From positions 1 through 64,000 of the forward strand of contig JAJDXG010000062.1 in the NCBI GenBank assembly GCA_022823365.1: a stretch of 64,000 nucleotides of DNA, written 5' to 3'. Every line of letters starts with the position of its first letter. Position 1 is the stretch's first letter. The notes beneath the pieces are model-generated. The model had not been told where the DNA came from, made no database searches, and saw only the letters and a program-made list of their open reading frames with translations. The position numbers and the translations under genes were made by a program. Below are positions 8,906 through 18,303 of this stretch, one piece after another. This DNA is from Gemmatimonadota bacterium. GTDB taxonomy: Bacteria; Gemmatimonadota; Gemmatimonadetes; Longimicrobiales; Gaopeijiaceae.

Positions 8906-11900
8906 ATGCCAGATTCCACATCGCCTCCTTTCTTCGAGTCGCTCACGCAAGATCTCATCGAGAGGTCGGCGAGTTCACTTCTCGGCATTTATGGGCCACG
9001 CACAGATTCGCTGCGTGAATACCTCTTTCAGGTGCTACGGAGACCTGCGGGGCATCGGGACGGCTTTCTGGCAGATCCGGTTTTTGAGGCGATTTTCGAC
9101 TGGCGGCGGGTGGAGCACTCCATGCTTGACTTGGCGCAGCAAGGGTTCCTCACCGAAGAGCTGGTCGAAGCCATGGATGAGAAAGCCAGCGATGAACGGC
9201 TTTCGGAATACCAGTTTCCGATGGAATGGCATCCCTATACACACCAGTACGCTGCTTGGAAGCAGCTTACACGTGAGAAGCCGCGGTCAGTGCTGATCAC
9301 CAGCGGCACCGGATCGGGAAAGACCGAGGGATTCTTAGTACCGATCTTGGACGACCTGGCGCGACAATGCGCTGGGGCCGGTCGACTGCGCGGAGTCAGG
9401 GCGCTGTTCCTTTACCCACTGAACGCGTTGATCAACAGTCAACGCGATCGCCTAAGCGCCTGGTCGCGCCCCTTCAACGGCGACATTCGTTTCTGTCTGT
9501 ACAAGGGCGATACTCCGCGCAATATGTCAGCACCCAAGAGGAAGCGGCTTGGACCGGAACTCGTCGGCGACCGAGCGACGCTGCGGGAAGACACGCCACC
9601 GATCCTCGTGACCAACGCAACGATGCTGGAGTACATGCTCATCCGAGCCGAGGACAAGCCGATCATCGACCAATCGCAGGGTAAACTGCGCTGGGTAGTC
9701 CTGGATGAAGCGCACACGTACCAAGGGTCGCGGTCGGCCGAAATCGCGCTTCTGCTTAGGCGGGTTCTCTACGCCTTCGGCGTTGAGTCGTCCGAAGTAC
9801 GCTTCGTCGCCACTTCCGCAACGATCGGCGACGAGAGCCCTGAGAGCGAAGCCAGACTGCAGCGATTCCTGGCGGACTTGGGCGGAGTCGAAACGGAGCG
9901 TGTTCACGTTGTTCGAGGTGAGCGAAGTCACCCCCGGCCGCCAACGAGATTCTCTGAACCATGCAACCAGCCGCTCCCCACCGCTGCCGAGCTCAGGGCC
10001 ATGACCCGCGAGGAGCGCGGTACTGCACTGGCATCCTCACGGGCGGCTCGGAGGGTTCGGCAGGCACTCCTGCGGTCCGACGGAGCCCGCACACTGACTC
10101 AGCTTACCCAGGCACGCTTGGGTGTGGACAAGGGTGCCGATCCGCTTGTCGAGGGCCAGAGAACACTTGAAATCATTGACTTAGCGACCGACGCAACCGT
10201 GAAGAAGGAGCCGTTTCTGCGTGTCCGCGGGCACCTCTTTCATCGAACGCAAGGGGGCGTGTGGGCGTGCATCTCGAACCGTTGTCCGGGCCGCAAGGGT
10301 ACGCCGCTGGACAGTTTTGAGTGGGGCTTTGGCAAGCTTTTCTTCGAGCGCCGGGAGCGTTGCGACGAGATCGGATGCGACTCCATGGTGTTGCCCATGG
10401 TGTTGTGCACTGAGTGCGGCAAGGAGTACCTAACCGGCAAGCTGACTGGCGACCATGGGCAGGCGATCGTGCCTCGTGCTGTCGGAGTCCAGGATCAGAG
10501 CGAGGATTTCGCCGAGCTCATTGATCTCGGAGCCGACGAAGACGACGATGCCGAAAGAGAGGATGAGGCCAAGAATACTCTGAATCGCTATCTGGCTCAT
10601 CCTGCGACGCCCCAGGTGAACGCGATCCATCTGGATCGAAGGACAGGCCGTTGGGTGGGGCCTGAGAGCGATGACGCGGTGCACTTTGGCGAGGTGGGCC
10701 AGACGCAATCGGGGTTGCCGAGATGCCCCGAATGCCGAAGCAGCCGCAGACCCGACTGGTTGCTCAGGCCATTTCGGGGTGGGGCGTCCCTGATCCTTCG
10801 TAATACGATTCCAGTTGTCCTTGAGTACACGCCCCGCTTCGCGAGGAGTAATGAGCGATTGCCGTCCAGCGGCCGACGCCTTCTCACCTTTACGGACAGC
10901 CGCCAGGGCACAGCCCGATTCGCGCTGGACGCGCAACTCGACTCCGAGCGCAACTATACACGAAGCATGGTCTACCACTTGGTTGCCGCGGCTCGGGTGG
11001 ATCGCCCTGCCGACACTGAGAAGATCGAGACGCTGGAACAGGACATCGAGTCACTGCAGCAGGCTCCCCAAACTGGCCCATTCCAACGGATGCTGGCTGA
11101 AAAAAAAAGCGAATTGGAAGCGCTGACGACCCCGAAAGTGGGTCGCCTAGAGTGGGAAGAGGCGGTCGACAAGCTGTCGCAAAGAACCGAGATGTCGGTG
11201 TGGCTGCGACAACACTGGCGCCACCTCCCGCTGTCCGACTTGCCTTCACCCGACCTTGCTGAGATTGCCCTTCTCCGGGAATTCGCTCGACGCCCGAAGC
11301 GACAGAATTCCTTGGAGACGTTGGGCTTCGTTGCGGTGGACTACTCGGGATTGGCGGAACATCCCGAGCCTCCCGATCCCTGGAAGAGTCGCGGCCTGAA
11401 CGCTGCTGACTGGAGGAACTTTCTCAAAACGGCTCTGGACCATCTGGTCCGAGGGCGGCGCGCGATCCAGGTGCGCGAGGACTTCATTCCCTGGCTCGGT
11501 GTCCCCCACAAGTCCACCGGTTTGATCGGTCCAGATGCCGAGCGTTTCAAGTGGTCGGTGCCCTGGCCGCGCTCAACACCCTACACTCGGCGATCCCGAC
11601 TGGTGCAACTTCTCGCGCTTGCGTTGGAGGTAGAACCATCAACCGATCGCCAAGGAGAATCCGAAGTCAACTCCTGCCTCCTCAAGGCGTGGCACCAGTT
11701 GCGACCAATACTGGACACCACCGGCGAGGGGCGCCGACTGAACCTGCGGAAGCGGGTTGTGCTCCGGGAAGTACGTAATGCCTGGCTCTGTCCCATAACG
11801 CGTCGCGTCCTGGACACTACCGTATTGGGTCTCACTCCGTATGTGGCACCGGGCCTCAGTCGTGAGATGCTGACGGCCAAGTCCATTCGGATGCCGCGTT

Positions 11901-14900
11901 TGGAGGCTCCCTTCTGGCGGACACCCACGGATGCGCCCTACAGCCGGGAGAAAATCGACGAAGTCATCCGATCCGACCCGGATATCGCTGAGTTGGAGCG
12001 GAACGGGGTATGGCAAGGGTGGAGTCGCCGCATATACGCACAGGTCGACTACTTCCAAGTAGCCGAACACTCGGCTCAGATCGGTGCCGGACGTCTCCGT
12101 GAACTCGAGGGTCGGTTCCGCAAGGGACGAGTCAACGTGTTGAGCTGCTCCACGACAATGGAGATGGGCGTAGACATCGGCGGGCTGTCCGCTGTCGCCA
12201 TGAACAACGCTCCTCCGAGCCCGGCGAACTACCTTCAGCGCGCCGGTCGGGCTGGGCGTCGACAGGAGTCTCGCGCGATCGGCCTAACCCTGTGCAACAC
12301 CTCGCCGCACGGAGAGTGGGTCTTTCGGAATCCGTTATGGCCGTTCCGCACCAAGTTGCATGTGACACAGGTGAGCCTCCAGAGTGAGCGCATCGTTCAG
12401 CGGCATGTCAACGCCCTTGCGCTCACCCGGTTCTTTGCTGTCCGGCAAAGTGGACAGGAACTCCACCGCCTCTCCGCGGGGTGGTTTTTCGAAGGGACCG
12501 AGGACGAATCCTCCGTATGCGAATATTTTCGCCGGTGGCTGAACGACGACGCTGTCGGTGACGAGTGGATCACGACGGGTGTCAACCGTCTGTTGCGCGG
12601 CTCCGCCTTCGAAGGGATCGAGACTGGACGCCTCATGGCAATGGTTGACGATGGAATCGAAGCAGCGGCGACCGGGTGGGCTGCAGAGCATGCCCCGTTG
12701 GCTCAGGAGCGAGACAGTCTCGCTGGCCAGCCAACGAACGATCCGGTTCGCCGAGCTATCGAAATTCAGCTAAAGCGTTTGAGTGAAGAATATCTGTTGC
12801 GGGAGTTTGCCTCAAGGAATTTCCTGCCAGGTTACGGATTTCCGACCCAGGTCGTCCCGCTCGTAACCACGACAATCGACGATCTGCGCCGCCCGCGGTC
12901 TAAGACCGGCCCTGACGCGACTCGAGTGGACAATCTCGCGCAGGCGCGCAACTACCCGACACGTGACCTCTCTGCAGCACTCAGGGAATACGCCCCCGGA
13001 TCGGATGTGGTCATTGACGGCAGAGTCCTGACCTCGTCCGGCCTGACCCTGAACTGGAAGGCGCCGGCGAGCGATGCTGGTGTGCGTGAAATCCAGGCGC
13101 TTCGTCACGCGTGGCACTGTCGGTATTGCGGTGTGGTCGGCACGTCCCTTCGTAGGCCAGAATTCTGTGAGTCCGACTACTGTGCTGGGAATGAGTCGCC
13201 CCTGAGGGTCCGGAGCTACATGGAGCCAGCAGGATTCGCAGTCGATATCCGTGCCTCGCTGAACAACGATCTAAGCCGGTTCTCGTATCTCCCTGTGCGG
13301 TATCCGTGGATATCAGCGGGGGGAGAGCAGTGGCAAAGTCTCGCGACGCGTGCGACAGGCCGCTTCCGCTACAGTGCCGGCGGCCAGGTATTCCACTACA
13401 CTGACGGAGAGCACGGCCATGGGTTCGCCGTTTGTTTGCAGTGTGGGCGAGCAGTGGCGGAACCCGAAGAGGAGGGTGAATTGCCGCCCCTGATGCAAAA
13501 CCATAAGTCCCTACGGGGCGGCTCGGCTACGGGATCGGACGGGTTTTGCCGTGGCAATGACGGAGCGTATACGATCCGGCGCAACGAATGGCTTGGAGTG
13601 TCAAAGGAAACCGATGTGTTCGAGTTGCAACTGCGCTCAGTGGAGAATAGGCAGCCGCTGAATCCGGTGACAGCTTCTTCGATTGCAGTCGCCCTGCGAC
13701 AAGCCTTGGCCGACAAGATCGGCGTGGAGAGTCGAGAGATCGGCTGGTCGATTGGAGCAATTCGGATGGAGGGGAGCGGCGGGGGCACGTCCATTCTTCT
13801 GTATGACCAAGCCACGGGAGGGGCGGGCTTTGTCGCACAGGCCGGTGAGCACTTACCAGAATTGCTTCGACGGGCGCGCGGGGTGCTTGAATGCCCCAGG
13901 AAGTGCGATAAAGCCTGCCACGCTTGCCTTCTCTCTTATGACACCCACCGTTACGCGGACAGGCTGGATCGCCGCGATGCGCGTGCGGTTCTCAGTGAAC
14001 AATTCCTCGCTGCCCTTGACCTCCCACCGAAGGATCAGCTATTCGGACGGGACACGAAGATGGAGTGCGATCAGATCGAGCTGGCTCTGCAGAGGGAGCT
14101 GAAGGAGACCGACACGCTCAGGTTGCATTTGGGAGGGGATCCTGCTCGTTGGTCGTTGGAGGACTGGGTCCTCGGGCGAGACATTGTGCGATGGAGGAAC
14201 GAGGGACGAGTTGTCGAGTTGGTTCTGCCCCGAGACCTGGACACAATTCCCCGGGAAGAGCGCGTTCATCTAGCGATGTGGGGAAGTACATTGGGAGTTG
14301 ATCTCCTGCGTGCCGGTCGTTCAAGGCGGCATCGTCCGCTCCTTGCAGAGCTCTCCAACAGCGATCGGACCGTGGCGTTCGCTGCACTGTCAAAGGAGGC
14401 GCTGATTCCAGGGGACAAATGGGGCGTTTCTGGAGAGAGCGCGCATGTCGTCCGAGGTCCATTGGAAACAGCGCCCACCGCGCTCCTCACAGTCGAGCCG
14501 GCCGACCTGCGCGGTCCCCCTTCCGGCAGGGTTGATCCTGTCGTCCTTAGGCATGAGATACGCGGACCGGTAAGCGCTTTTGGTTCGGTATTCTGGAAGG
14601 AAATGCAGGCCGCTGCACCGGGTCTCGCGGAGCGGATCACCAGAGGCCAGCCAATTCGGGAAGTGGTGTACCACGATAGGTATGTCCGGTCGCCTCTGGC
14701 CGCTCGCTTGGTCTCGGAAGTCTTTGGCGAACTCGTCGCGACGACAGGTGGCAAGACGTCAGACACGCGACTGCGGATCGTCACCACACCTCCCGACAGG
14801 CCGGCACGCCGCAGACGGTGGGTGCAGGACGACTGGGCAACGGGCCAAGATGCGAAGAGGTCGATCGAACGCCTCTTTGCCCACAAATCGATGTCAATCG

Positions 14901-15139
14901 GTATTACTCTTCGTGACATTAGGCGAGCGCAGCACCAGCGGGAATGGCGGGTTGTTTGGGAGGATGGCAGGATGTGGCGCTGTCATTTGGATCATGGACT
15001 GGGGTTCGTGCAGGCAGCCGAGCAGGTGGTACACCCGTTTACGGCGTCGACCGAACGGCAGGGAGCGGTGCTGGCCAATGTTGAATTCAACATAATTGCC
15101 GCGAGATCCGGGCTCGGGTATGTGTATGGGGTGGATTAG
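8906..15139 (+). CDS. druE: Druantia DruE-like superfamily 2 helicase with DUF1998
   Basis: 2077 residues, ATG 8906, one base after the druH stop. Helicase motifs are intact: PYTHQYAAW (Q-like motif), Walker A SGTGSGKTE (about 133-141), DEAH (267-270), VATSATIG (motif III), and YLQRAGRAGRR (motif VI, about 1108-1118). Several Cys clusters look like zinc ribbons: CISNRCPG (about 455), CDEIGC and CTECGKEY (490-505), CPECRS (about 607), CRYCG (about 1405). A DUF1998/MrfA-like module follows (LYDQATGGAGF about 1631; CPRKCDKACHACLL about 1662). The last 400 residues are unrecognised. Size, domain order and partner fit DruE, the shared component of Druantia systems. The IS begins 28 bases after its stop. 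Confidence 0.82.
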   Translation: MPDSTSPPFFESLTQDLIERSASSLLGIYGPRTDSLREYLFQVLRRPAGHRDGFLADPVFEAIFDWRRVEHSMLDLAQQGFLTEELVEAMDEKASDERLSEYQFPMEWHPYTHQYAAWKQLTREKPRSVLITSGTGSGKTEGFLVPILDDLARQCAGAGRLRGVRALFLYPLNALINSQRDRLSAWSRPFNGDIRFCLYKGDTPRNMSAPKRKRLGPELVGDRATLREDTPPILVTNATMLEYMLIRAEDKPIIDQSQGKLRWVVLDEAHTYQGSRSAEIALLLRRVLYAFGVESSEVRFVATSATIGDESPESEARLQRFLADLGGVETERVHVVRGERSHPRPPTRFSEPCNQPLPTAAELRAMTREERGTALASSRAARRVRQALLRSDGARTLTQLTQARLGVDKGADPLVEGQRTLEIIDLATDATVKKEPFLRVRGHLFHRTQGGVWACISNRCPGRKGTPLDSFEWGFGKLFFERRERCDEIGCDSMVLPMVLCTECGKEYLTGKLTGDHGQAIVPRAVGVQDQSEDFAELIDLGADEDDDAEREDEAKNTLNRYLAHPATPQVNAIHLDRRTGRWVGPESDDAVHFGEVGQTQSGLPRCPECRSSRRPDWLLRPFRGGASLILRNTIPVVLEYTPRFARSNERLPSSGRRLLTFTDSRQGTARFALDAQLDSERNYTRSMVYHLVAAARVDRPADTEKIETLEQDIESLQQAPQTGPFQRMLAEKKSELEALTTPKVGRLEWEEAVDKLSQRTEMSVWLRQHWRHLPLSDLPSPDLAEIALLREFARRPKRQNSLETLGFVAVDYSGLAEHPEPPDPWKSRGLNAADWRNFLKTALDHLVRGRRAIQVREDFIPWLGVPHKSTGLIGPDAERFKWSVPWPRSTPYTRRSRLVQLLALALEVEPSTDRQGESEVNSCLLKAWHQLRPILDTTGEGRRLNLRKRVVLREVRNAWLCPITRRVLDTTVLGLTPYVAPGLSREMLTAKSIRMPRLEAPFWRTPTDAPYSREKIDEVIRSDPDIAELERNGVWQGWSRRIYAQVDYFQVAEHSAQIGAGRLRELEGRFRKGRVNVLSCSTTMEMGVDIGGLSAVAMNNAPPSPANYLQRAGRAGRRQESRAIGLTLCNTSPHGEWVFRNPLWPFRTKLHVTQVSLQSERIVQRHVNALALTRFFAVRQSGQELHRLSAGWFFEGTEDESSVCEYFRRWLNDDAVGDEWITTGVNRLLRGSAFEGIETGRLMAMVDDGIEAAATGWAAEHAPLAQERDSLAGQPTNDPVRRAIEIQLKRLSEEYLLREFASRNFLPGYGFPTQVVPLVTTTIDDLRRPRSKTGPDATRVDNLAQARNYPTRDLSAALREYAPGSDVVIDGRVLTSSGLTLNWKAPASDAGVREIQALRHAWHCRYCGVVGTSLRRPEFCESDYCAGNESPLRVRSYMEPAGFAVDIRASLNNDLSRFSYLPVRYPWISAGGEQWQSLATRATGRFRYSAGGQVFHYTDGEHGHGFAVCLQCGRAVAEPEEEGELPPLMQNHKSLRGGSATGSDGFCRGNDGAYTIRRNEWLGVSKETDVFELQLRSVENRQPLNPVTASSIAVALRQALADKIGVESREIGWSIGAIRMEGSGGGTSILLYDQATGGAGFVAQAGEHLPELLRRARGVLECPRKCDKACHACLLSYDTHRYADRLDRRDARAVLSEQFLAALDLPPKDQLFGRDTKMECDQIELALQRELKETDTLRLHLGGDPARWSLEDWVLGRDIVRWRNEGRVVELVLPRDLDTIPREERVHLAMWGSTLGVDLLRAGRSRRHRPLLAELSNSDRTVAFAALSKEALIPGDKWGVSGESAHVVRGPLETAPTALLTVEPADLRGPPSGRVDPVVLRHEIRGPVSAFGSVFWKEMQAAAPGLAERITRGQPIREVVYHDRYVRSPLAARLVSEVFGELVATTGGKTSDTRLRIVTTPPDRPARRRRWVQDDWATGQDAKRSIERLFAHKSMSIGITLRDIRRAQHQREWRVVWEDGRMWRCHLDHGLGFVQAAEQVVHPFTASTERQGAVLANVEFNIIAARSGLGYVYGVD

Positions 15140-15170
15140 AGCGTGGCTCAGCTCGCCAGCGGAGAACTGC

Positions 15171-15262
15171 TGATTCCGACGCATGTCGACCACCGATTCC
15201 GAGGCATGCCGTCCACTGATTCCGAGGCATGCCGTCCACCCATTCCGACGGATGTCGTCCAC
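15171..15262 (+). repeat. Four tandem 23-bp repeats at IS left end
   Basis: Units at 15,171-15,193, 15,194-15,216, 15,217-15,239 and 15,240-15,262, exactly adjacent. The shared pattern is GATTCCGA-S-GCATG then YCGWCCAC, with few substitutions between units. Multiple terminal repeats of this sort are the DNA-binding sites of IS21-type transposases. Confidence 0.9.
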
Positions 15263-15419
15263 TTCGGTGCGCCCTTGGCGGGGCGCGCCGCGGCACCAGT
15301 GCAGGAGTGGAGCGGGTAGGGAGGGGGTGCTGGATGACCTGATGTAGGGAGCCGCTTCTTCCAACCTCGCGAGAGATCCTTGAGCGAGGAGGAGGACGGT
15401 GGCCCAGAGGAGGTTATCC

Positions 15420-16964
15420 ATGCGCAAGATTCGAGATGTACTCCGGCTGAAGTACGGCCTCGGCCGGAGCCACCGGGAGATCGGGGCAATTCTCCGGATC
15501 TCCCACAGCACGGTCGGCAGCTACGTCCGGCGGGCCCGGGAGGCGGGAGTGTCCTGGCCGCTGCCGGACGGCCTGGACGACGCGCGGCTGGAAGCGGCGC
15601 TGTATCTGCCGATGGCGCCGTCGCGGGTTCGGCGGGCGGAGCCGGACTGGGCGCGCGTGCACCGGGAGCTGGCGCGGAGGGCGTGACGCTTCAGTTGCTG
15701 TGGCTGGAGTACCGCGAGGCGCCCCCGGATGGATACCAGTACACCCGGTTCTGCGACCGCTACCGGGAGTGGCGCGGGCGGCTCAACGTGGTGTTGCGCC
15801 AAGTGTATCGGGCGGGCGAGAAGACGTTTGTGGACTACGCGGGCTCGACGGTCGAAGTCACGGACCGGCAGACCGGAGAGATCCGCGAAGCGAAGGTGTT
15901 CGTCGGGGTGCTGGCGTCGTCGAACCACACCTTTGTCGACGTCACGCGGACCCGGTCGCTGCCGGACTGGACGGCGTCGCACGTGCGGATGTTCGAAGTT
16001 CTGGGGCGGGGTGCCGGAGCTCGTGATCCCGGACAACGAGAAGGCTGCGGTGCACCGCGCGAGCCGATACGAACCCGACATCAACCGGACCTACCATGAT
16101 CTGGCGGCCCCCTACGGGACCGCGGTGCTGCCCGCCCGCCCGCGATCGCCTCAGGACAAGGCGAAGGTGGAGGCGGCGGTCCAGAACGTGGGGCGGTGGG
16201 TTCTGGCGCCGTTGCGCAACCACCGGTTCTTCTCGCTCTGCGAGGTCCGCGAGGCGATCAAGCCTCTGCTGGCGGCGCTCAACGAGCGGCCGTTCCAGAA
16301 GGCCGAGGGCAGCCGGCGCAGCCTCCTCGAGGACCTGGACCGGCCCGCGCTCAAGCCGCTCCCGGCCGGGCGCTACCAGTACGCCGAGTGGCGCAAGGCG
16401 CGCGTCAACATCGACTACCACATCCGGGTCGATGGCCACCTCTACAGCGTTCCGCACGCGCTCAGGGGCGACGAGGTCGAATCCGGCTCAGCGTCACGAC
16501 AGTCGAGGTCTTCCACAAGCACAAGCGTGTGGCCGCGCCCATGTCCGCGGGCGCCGGAAGGGAGGCTACACGACGCTTCGGGGGCATCTGCCCGCCGCGC
16601 ACCGCGCCCACCTCGAGTGGACCCCGTCGCGCCTCATCCGCTGGGCGCGAAAGACAGGGCCGCAGACCGCTGCCATCACGAAGAAGCTCCTCGAGAGCCG
16701 TCCCCCCACCCGGAACAGGGCCACTGCAGCTGCCTTGGCCTCATGCGGCTCGTGGGCGCCTACCCCGCCGAACGGATGGAAGCCGCCTGCCGCCGCGCGC
16801 TGAAGATCGGCACGCTGAGCTACAAGTCCGTGAAGTCCATCCTCTCCACCGGCCTCGACCAGACCAACCCCGGCGAGCAACACTCGCTCGACCTGCCCGA
16901 CGACCACGCCCACGTCCGCGGACCGGACTACTACGCCAACCCCCACAACGGAAAGGAGACCTGA
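15420..16964 (+). pseudogene. istA: istA, IS21 transposase, frameshifted
   Basis: Starts at ATG 15,420 behind AGAGGAGG (a GTG at 15,399 is also open). The N-terminal helix-turn-helix (SHREIGAILRISHSTVGSYV) is intact. The frame is then lost: a one-base deletion near 15,680 stops the first frame before [20 protein letters not shown]; another shift near 16,010 precedes [11 protein letters not shown]; further shifts occur near 16,485, 16,540 and 16,720. The DDE residues can be seen across frames: FVDYAG, PDNEK and KAKVE. The C-terminal end ([11 protein letters not shown]) is readable to the stop at 16,964. At least five frame changes mean no full transposase is made. Confidence 0.88.
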
Positions 16965-16969
16965 CGAAG

Positions 16970-17560
16970 ATGCTTCAACAACCCACCCTCGACCTGCTCC
17001 ACGAACTACGCCTGGCCGGCATGGCCTAGGCCTTCGAGGAGCAACTCGCCATGCCCGACATCAGCGAACTCGCCTTCGACGACCGCCTGTCCCTGCTCCT
17101 CGAACGCGAGAAGACCGAACGGGAACAACGTCGCTACCTGCGCCTCAAGGGGCTCGCCAAGCTCCACCTCGACGCCACCATCGAGGACCTCAACTTCAAG
17201 GCCAACCGCGGTCTCGACCGATCCCTCATCCTCCGCCTCGCCTCGGGGCAGTGGATCAAGGACGGCCAAACCGTGCTGGTCACAGGCGCGACCGGGTCCG
17301 GAAAGTCCTACTTGGCGTGCGCCCTCGGCCACTAGGCCTGCCGCCTCGGCGTCTCGACTCGCTACTTCCGCGTCTCCCGCCTTCTCGACCAACTCGCACT
17401 GGCGCGCGCCGACGGTTCCTACCCGAAGCTCGTTCAGCGCCTGGCCAAGACCTAGCTCCTCGTCCTCGACGACTGGGGCCTCGCTGCCCTGTCAGCCCAG
17501 GGCCGCCACGATCTGCTCGAAGGCCTCGCCGATCGATGTCCAGCAACCCTTTCCGATCAC
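16970..17560 (+). pseudogene. istB: istB, IS21 ATPase helper, nonsense-mutated and 3'-truncated
   Basis: Begins at ATG 16,970, six bases after the istA stop. The frame reads LLHELRLAGMA-TAG-AFEEQLAMPD, continues through Walker A VTGATGSGKSYLA to ALGH-TAG-ACRLG, then LAKT-TAG-LLVLDDWGLA (Walker B). The three in-frame stops (about 17,027, 17,333 and 17,453) are all TAG. Two sit where a polar residue such as Gln would fit, consistent with CAG-to-TAG transitions. After about 17,540 homology ends just before the right terminal repeats, so roughly 60 C-terminal codons have been lost. IstB is the AAA+ target-selection partner of IstA. Confidence 0.86.
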
Positions 17561-17569
17561 CGCTCATAC

Positions 17570-17638
17570 CCGGACGGCTTGGCTCGGAACGGATGGACAG
17601 CTTCGCCCGGAACGGGTGGACGACTTCGTCGGATTACG
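17570..17638 (-). repeat. Three tandem 23-bp repeats at IS right end
   Basis: Units at 17,570-17,592, 17,593-17,615 and 17,616-17,638, inverted relative to the left-end units. Read on the minus strand they share TCCG near the start of the unit and mostly a GTCC toward its end. The outermost unit is the closest match to the left end. Confidence 0.8.
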
Positions 17639-17783
17639 CAAGACCTTCTCCTGTGCCATCGCAGGCCAGGTTGATCCTCATCTCACACCGTGCTCCGATC
17701 CCCATACGCGAACCGAAGTGAACGGAAACACGGTTGCCGGAGGGTGGTTGAGGGGCACAAGGGAGTTAAGGTGCGGAAGTGTT

Positions 17784-18027
17784 GCCATATTTCCATATCG
17801 TTGATATGGTAACCCATATGTGGCTGCGCCTCGTCTTCGCCGATCCCGACGCGGCCGGGAAAGAGACCGGCGATCTGCACCCCCTGCCCTCCTGGAGCAG
17901 CGGCGGACAGCGGGTGGACATCAGTAATCGCGAAGAGTTCTACGGCGCGATGTAGGACGAGTGAGTGCTAGTCTTCGATACCAACGTGCTCCTCTACGCG
18001 GCGGACGGAGGACTCCGAGTACCGTGA
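17784..18027 (+). pseudogene. Decayed second copy of the vapBC module
   Basis: From the operator through the start of vapC this matches 4384-4720. Relative to the intact copy, 93 bp (31 codons, corresponding to 4421-4513) are deleted in frame directly after the vapB ATG (17,818), removing the ribbon-helix-helix domain. The remaining 45 codons keep the toxin-binding end (LPSWSSGGQRVDIS) and stop at TAG 17,953, where the intact copy has GAG. The vapC part starts at GTG 17,965, reads VFDTNVLLYAAD, then has one extra G and stops at 18,025. Homology ends there. The protein products are probably dead, but the operator is kept. Confidence 0.85.
17791..17812. promoter_or_regulatory. Operator-like inverted repeat of the vapBC remnant
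   Basis: TTCCATATC-GTT-GATATGGTAA keeps the core CCATATC/GATATGG arms of the operator at 4389-4413, with changes only in the spacer and outermost bases. It could still bind the VapB made by the intact locus. Confidence 0.6.
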
Positions 18028-18303
18028 GCACAAGTAGGGTCGGACACTTCCTCGCGACCGAGGCTGGGGAGGAGATCAGGATTCTCGGCCAGATGAGGGC
18101 GTTCGCAGAATCCCGGAACTCGATCGTACATGGCGAAAGGGACCAGACGCCGTTCAATGGGTGGAGCCGTGCAAGGCAGGTGACCTTTCTAGTCGGTCGG
18201 ATGTCTCTGCGGAGACCATCGACCAAGCGATTGCCGTTCTACAACAGCTGATCGCCGCGAACCAAGACTGGCTTGGAAAGAGCACGCGCGGTCAACCCCT
18301 CGC
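18026..18303 (+). pseudogene. Fragment of a HEPN-like gene
   Basis: Directly after the vapC remnant, one frame reads VGHFLATEAGEEIRILGQMR, then AESRNSIVHGERDQ. RNSIVH fits the R-x4-H signature of HEPN ribonucleases and related domains. Near 18,165 the reading moves to another frame (SAETIDQAIAVLQQLIAANQ) and runs to about 18,300. No start codon with a ribosome site is seen. It is probably the 3' remains of an abortive-infection or toxin-type gene. The short motif makes this a tentative reading. Between the IS end (17,641) and 17,783 I see nothing. Confidence 0.4.

Larger units (their letters stand above)
15168..17640 (+). mobile_element. Decayed IS21-family insertion sequence
   Basis: About 2.47 kb, typical for IS21. 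The ends begin TGC and finish GCA, and the terminal 14 bases match in inverted orientation at 10 of 14 positions (left TGCTGATTCCGACG; right, read inward, TGCGTAATCCGACG). Each end carries contiguous 23-bp repeats, expected as transposase-binding sites. Inside are istA (several frameshifts) and istB (three in-frame TAGs and a lost 3' end), so it cannot transpose on its own. Flanks AGAAC (left) and AGACC (right) may be a mutated 5-bp target duplication. It sits just behind druE without damaging it. Confidence 0.88.

Noticed and set aside
8906-15139. DISARM (DrmA) or Dpd assignment for the large helicase
   Set aside because: DUF1998-type helicases occur there too, but the required DISARM partners (DrmB, DrmC, methyltransferase) or dpd genes are absent, while the DruH-like partner is present.
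16970-17560. TAG recoding as an amino acid in this organism
   Set aside because: Three in-frame TAGs in istB look suggestive, but istA is also frameshifted, istB is truncated, and TAG serves as the normal stop of intact genes such as druH.
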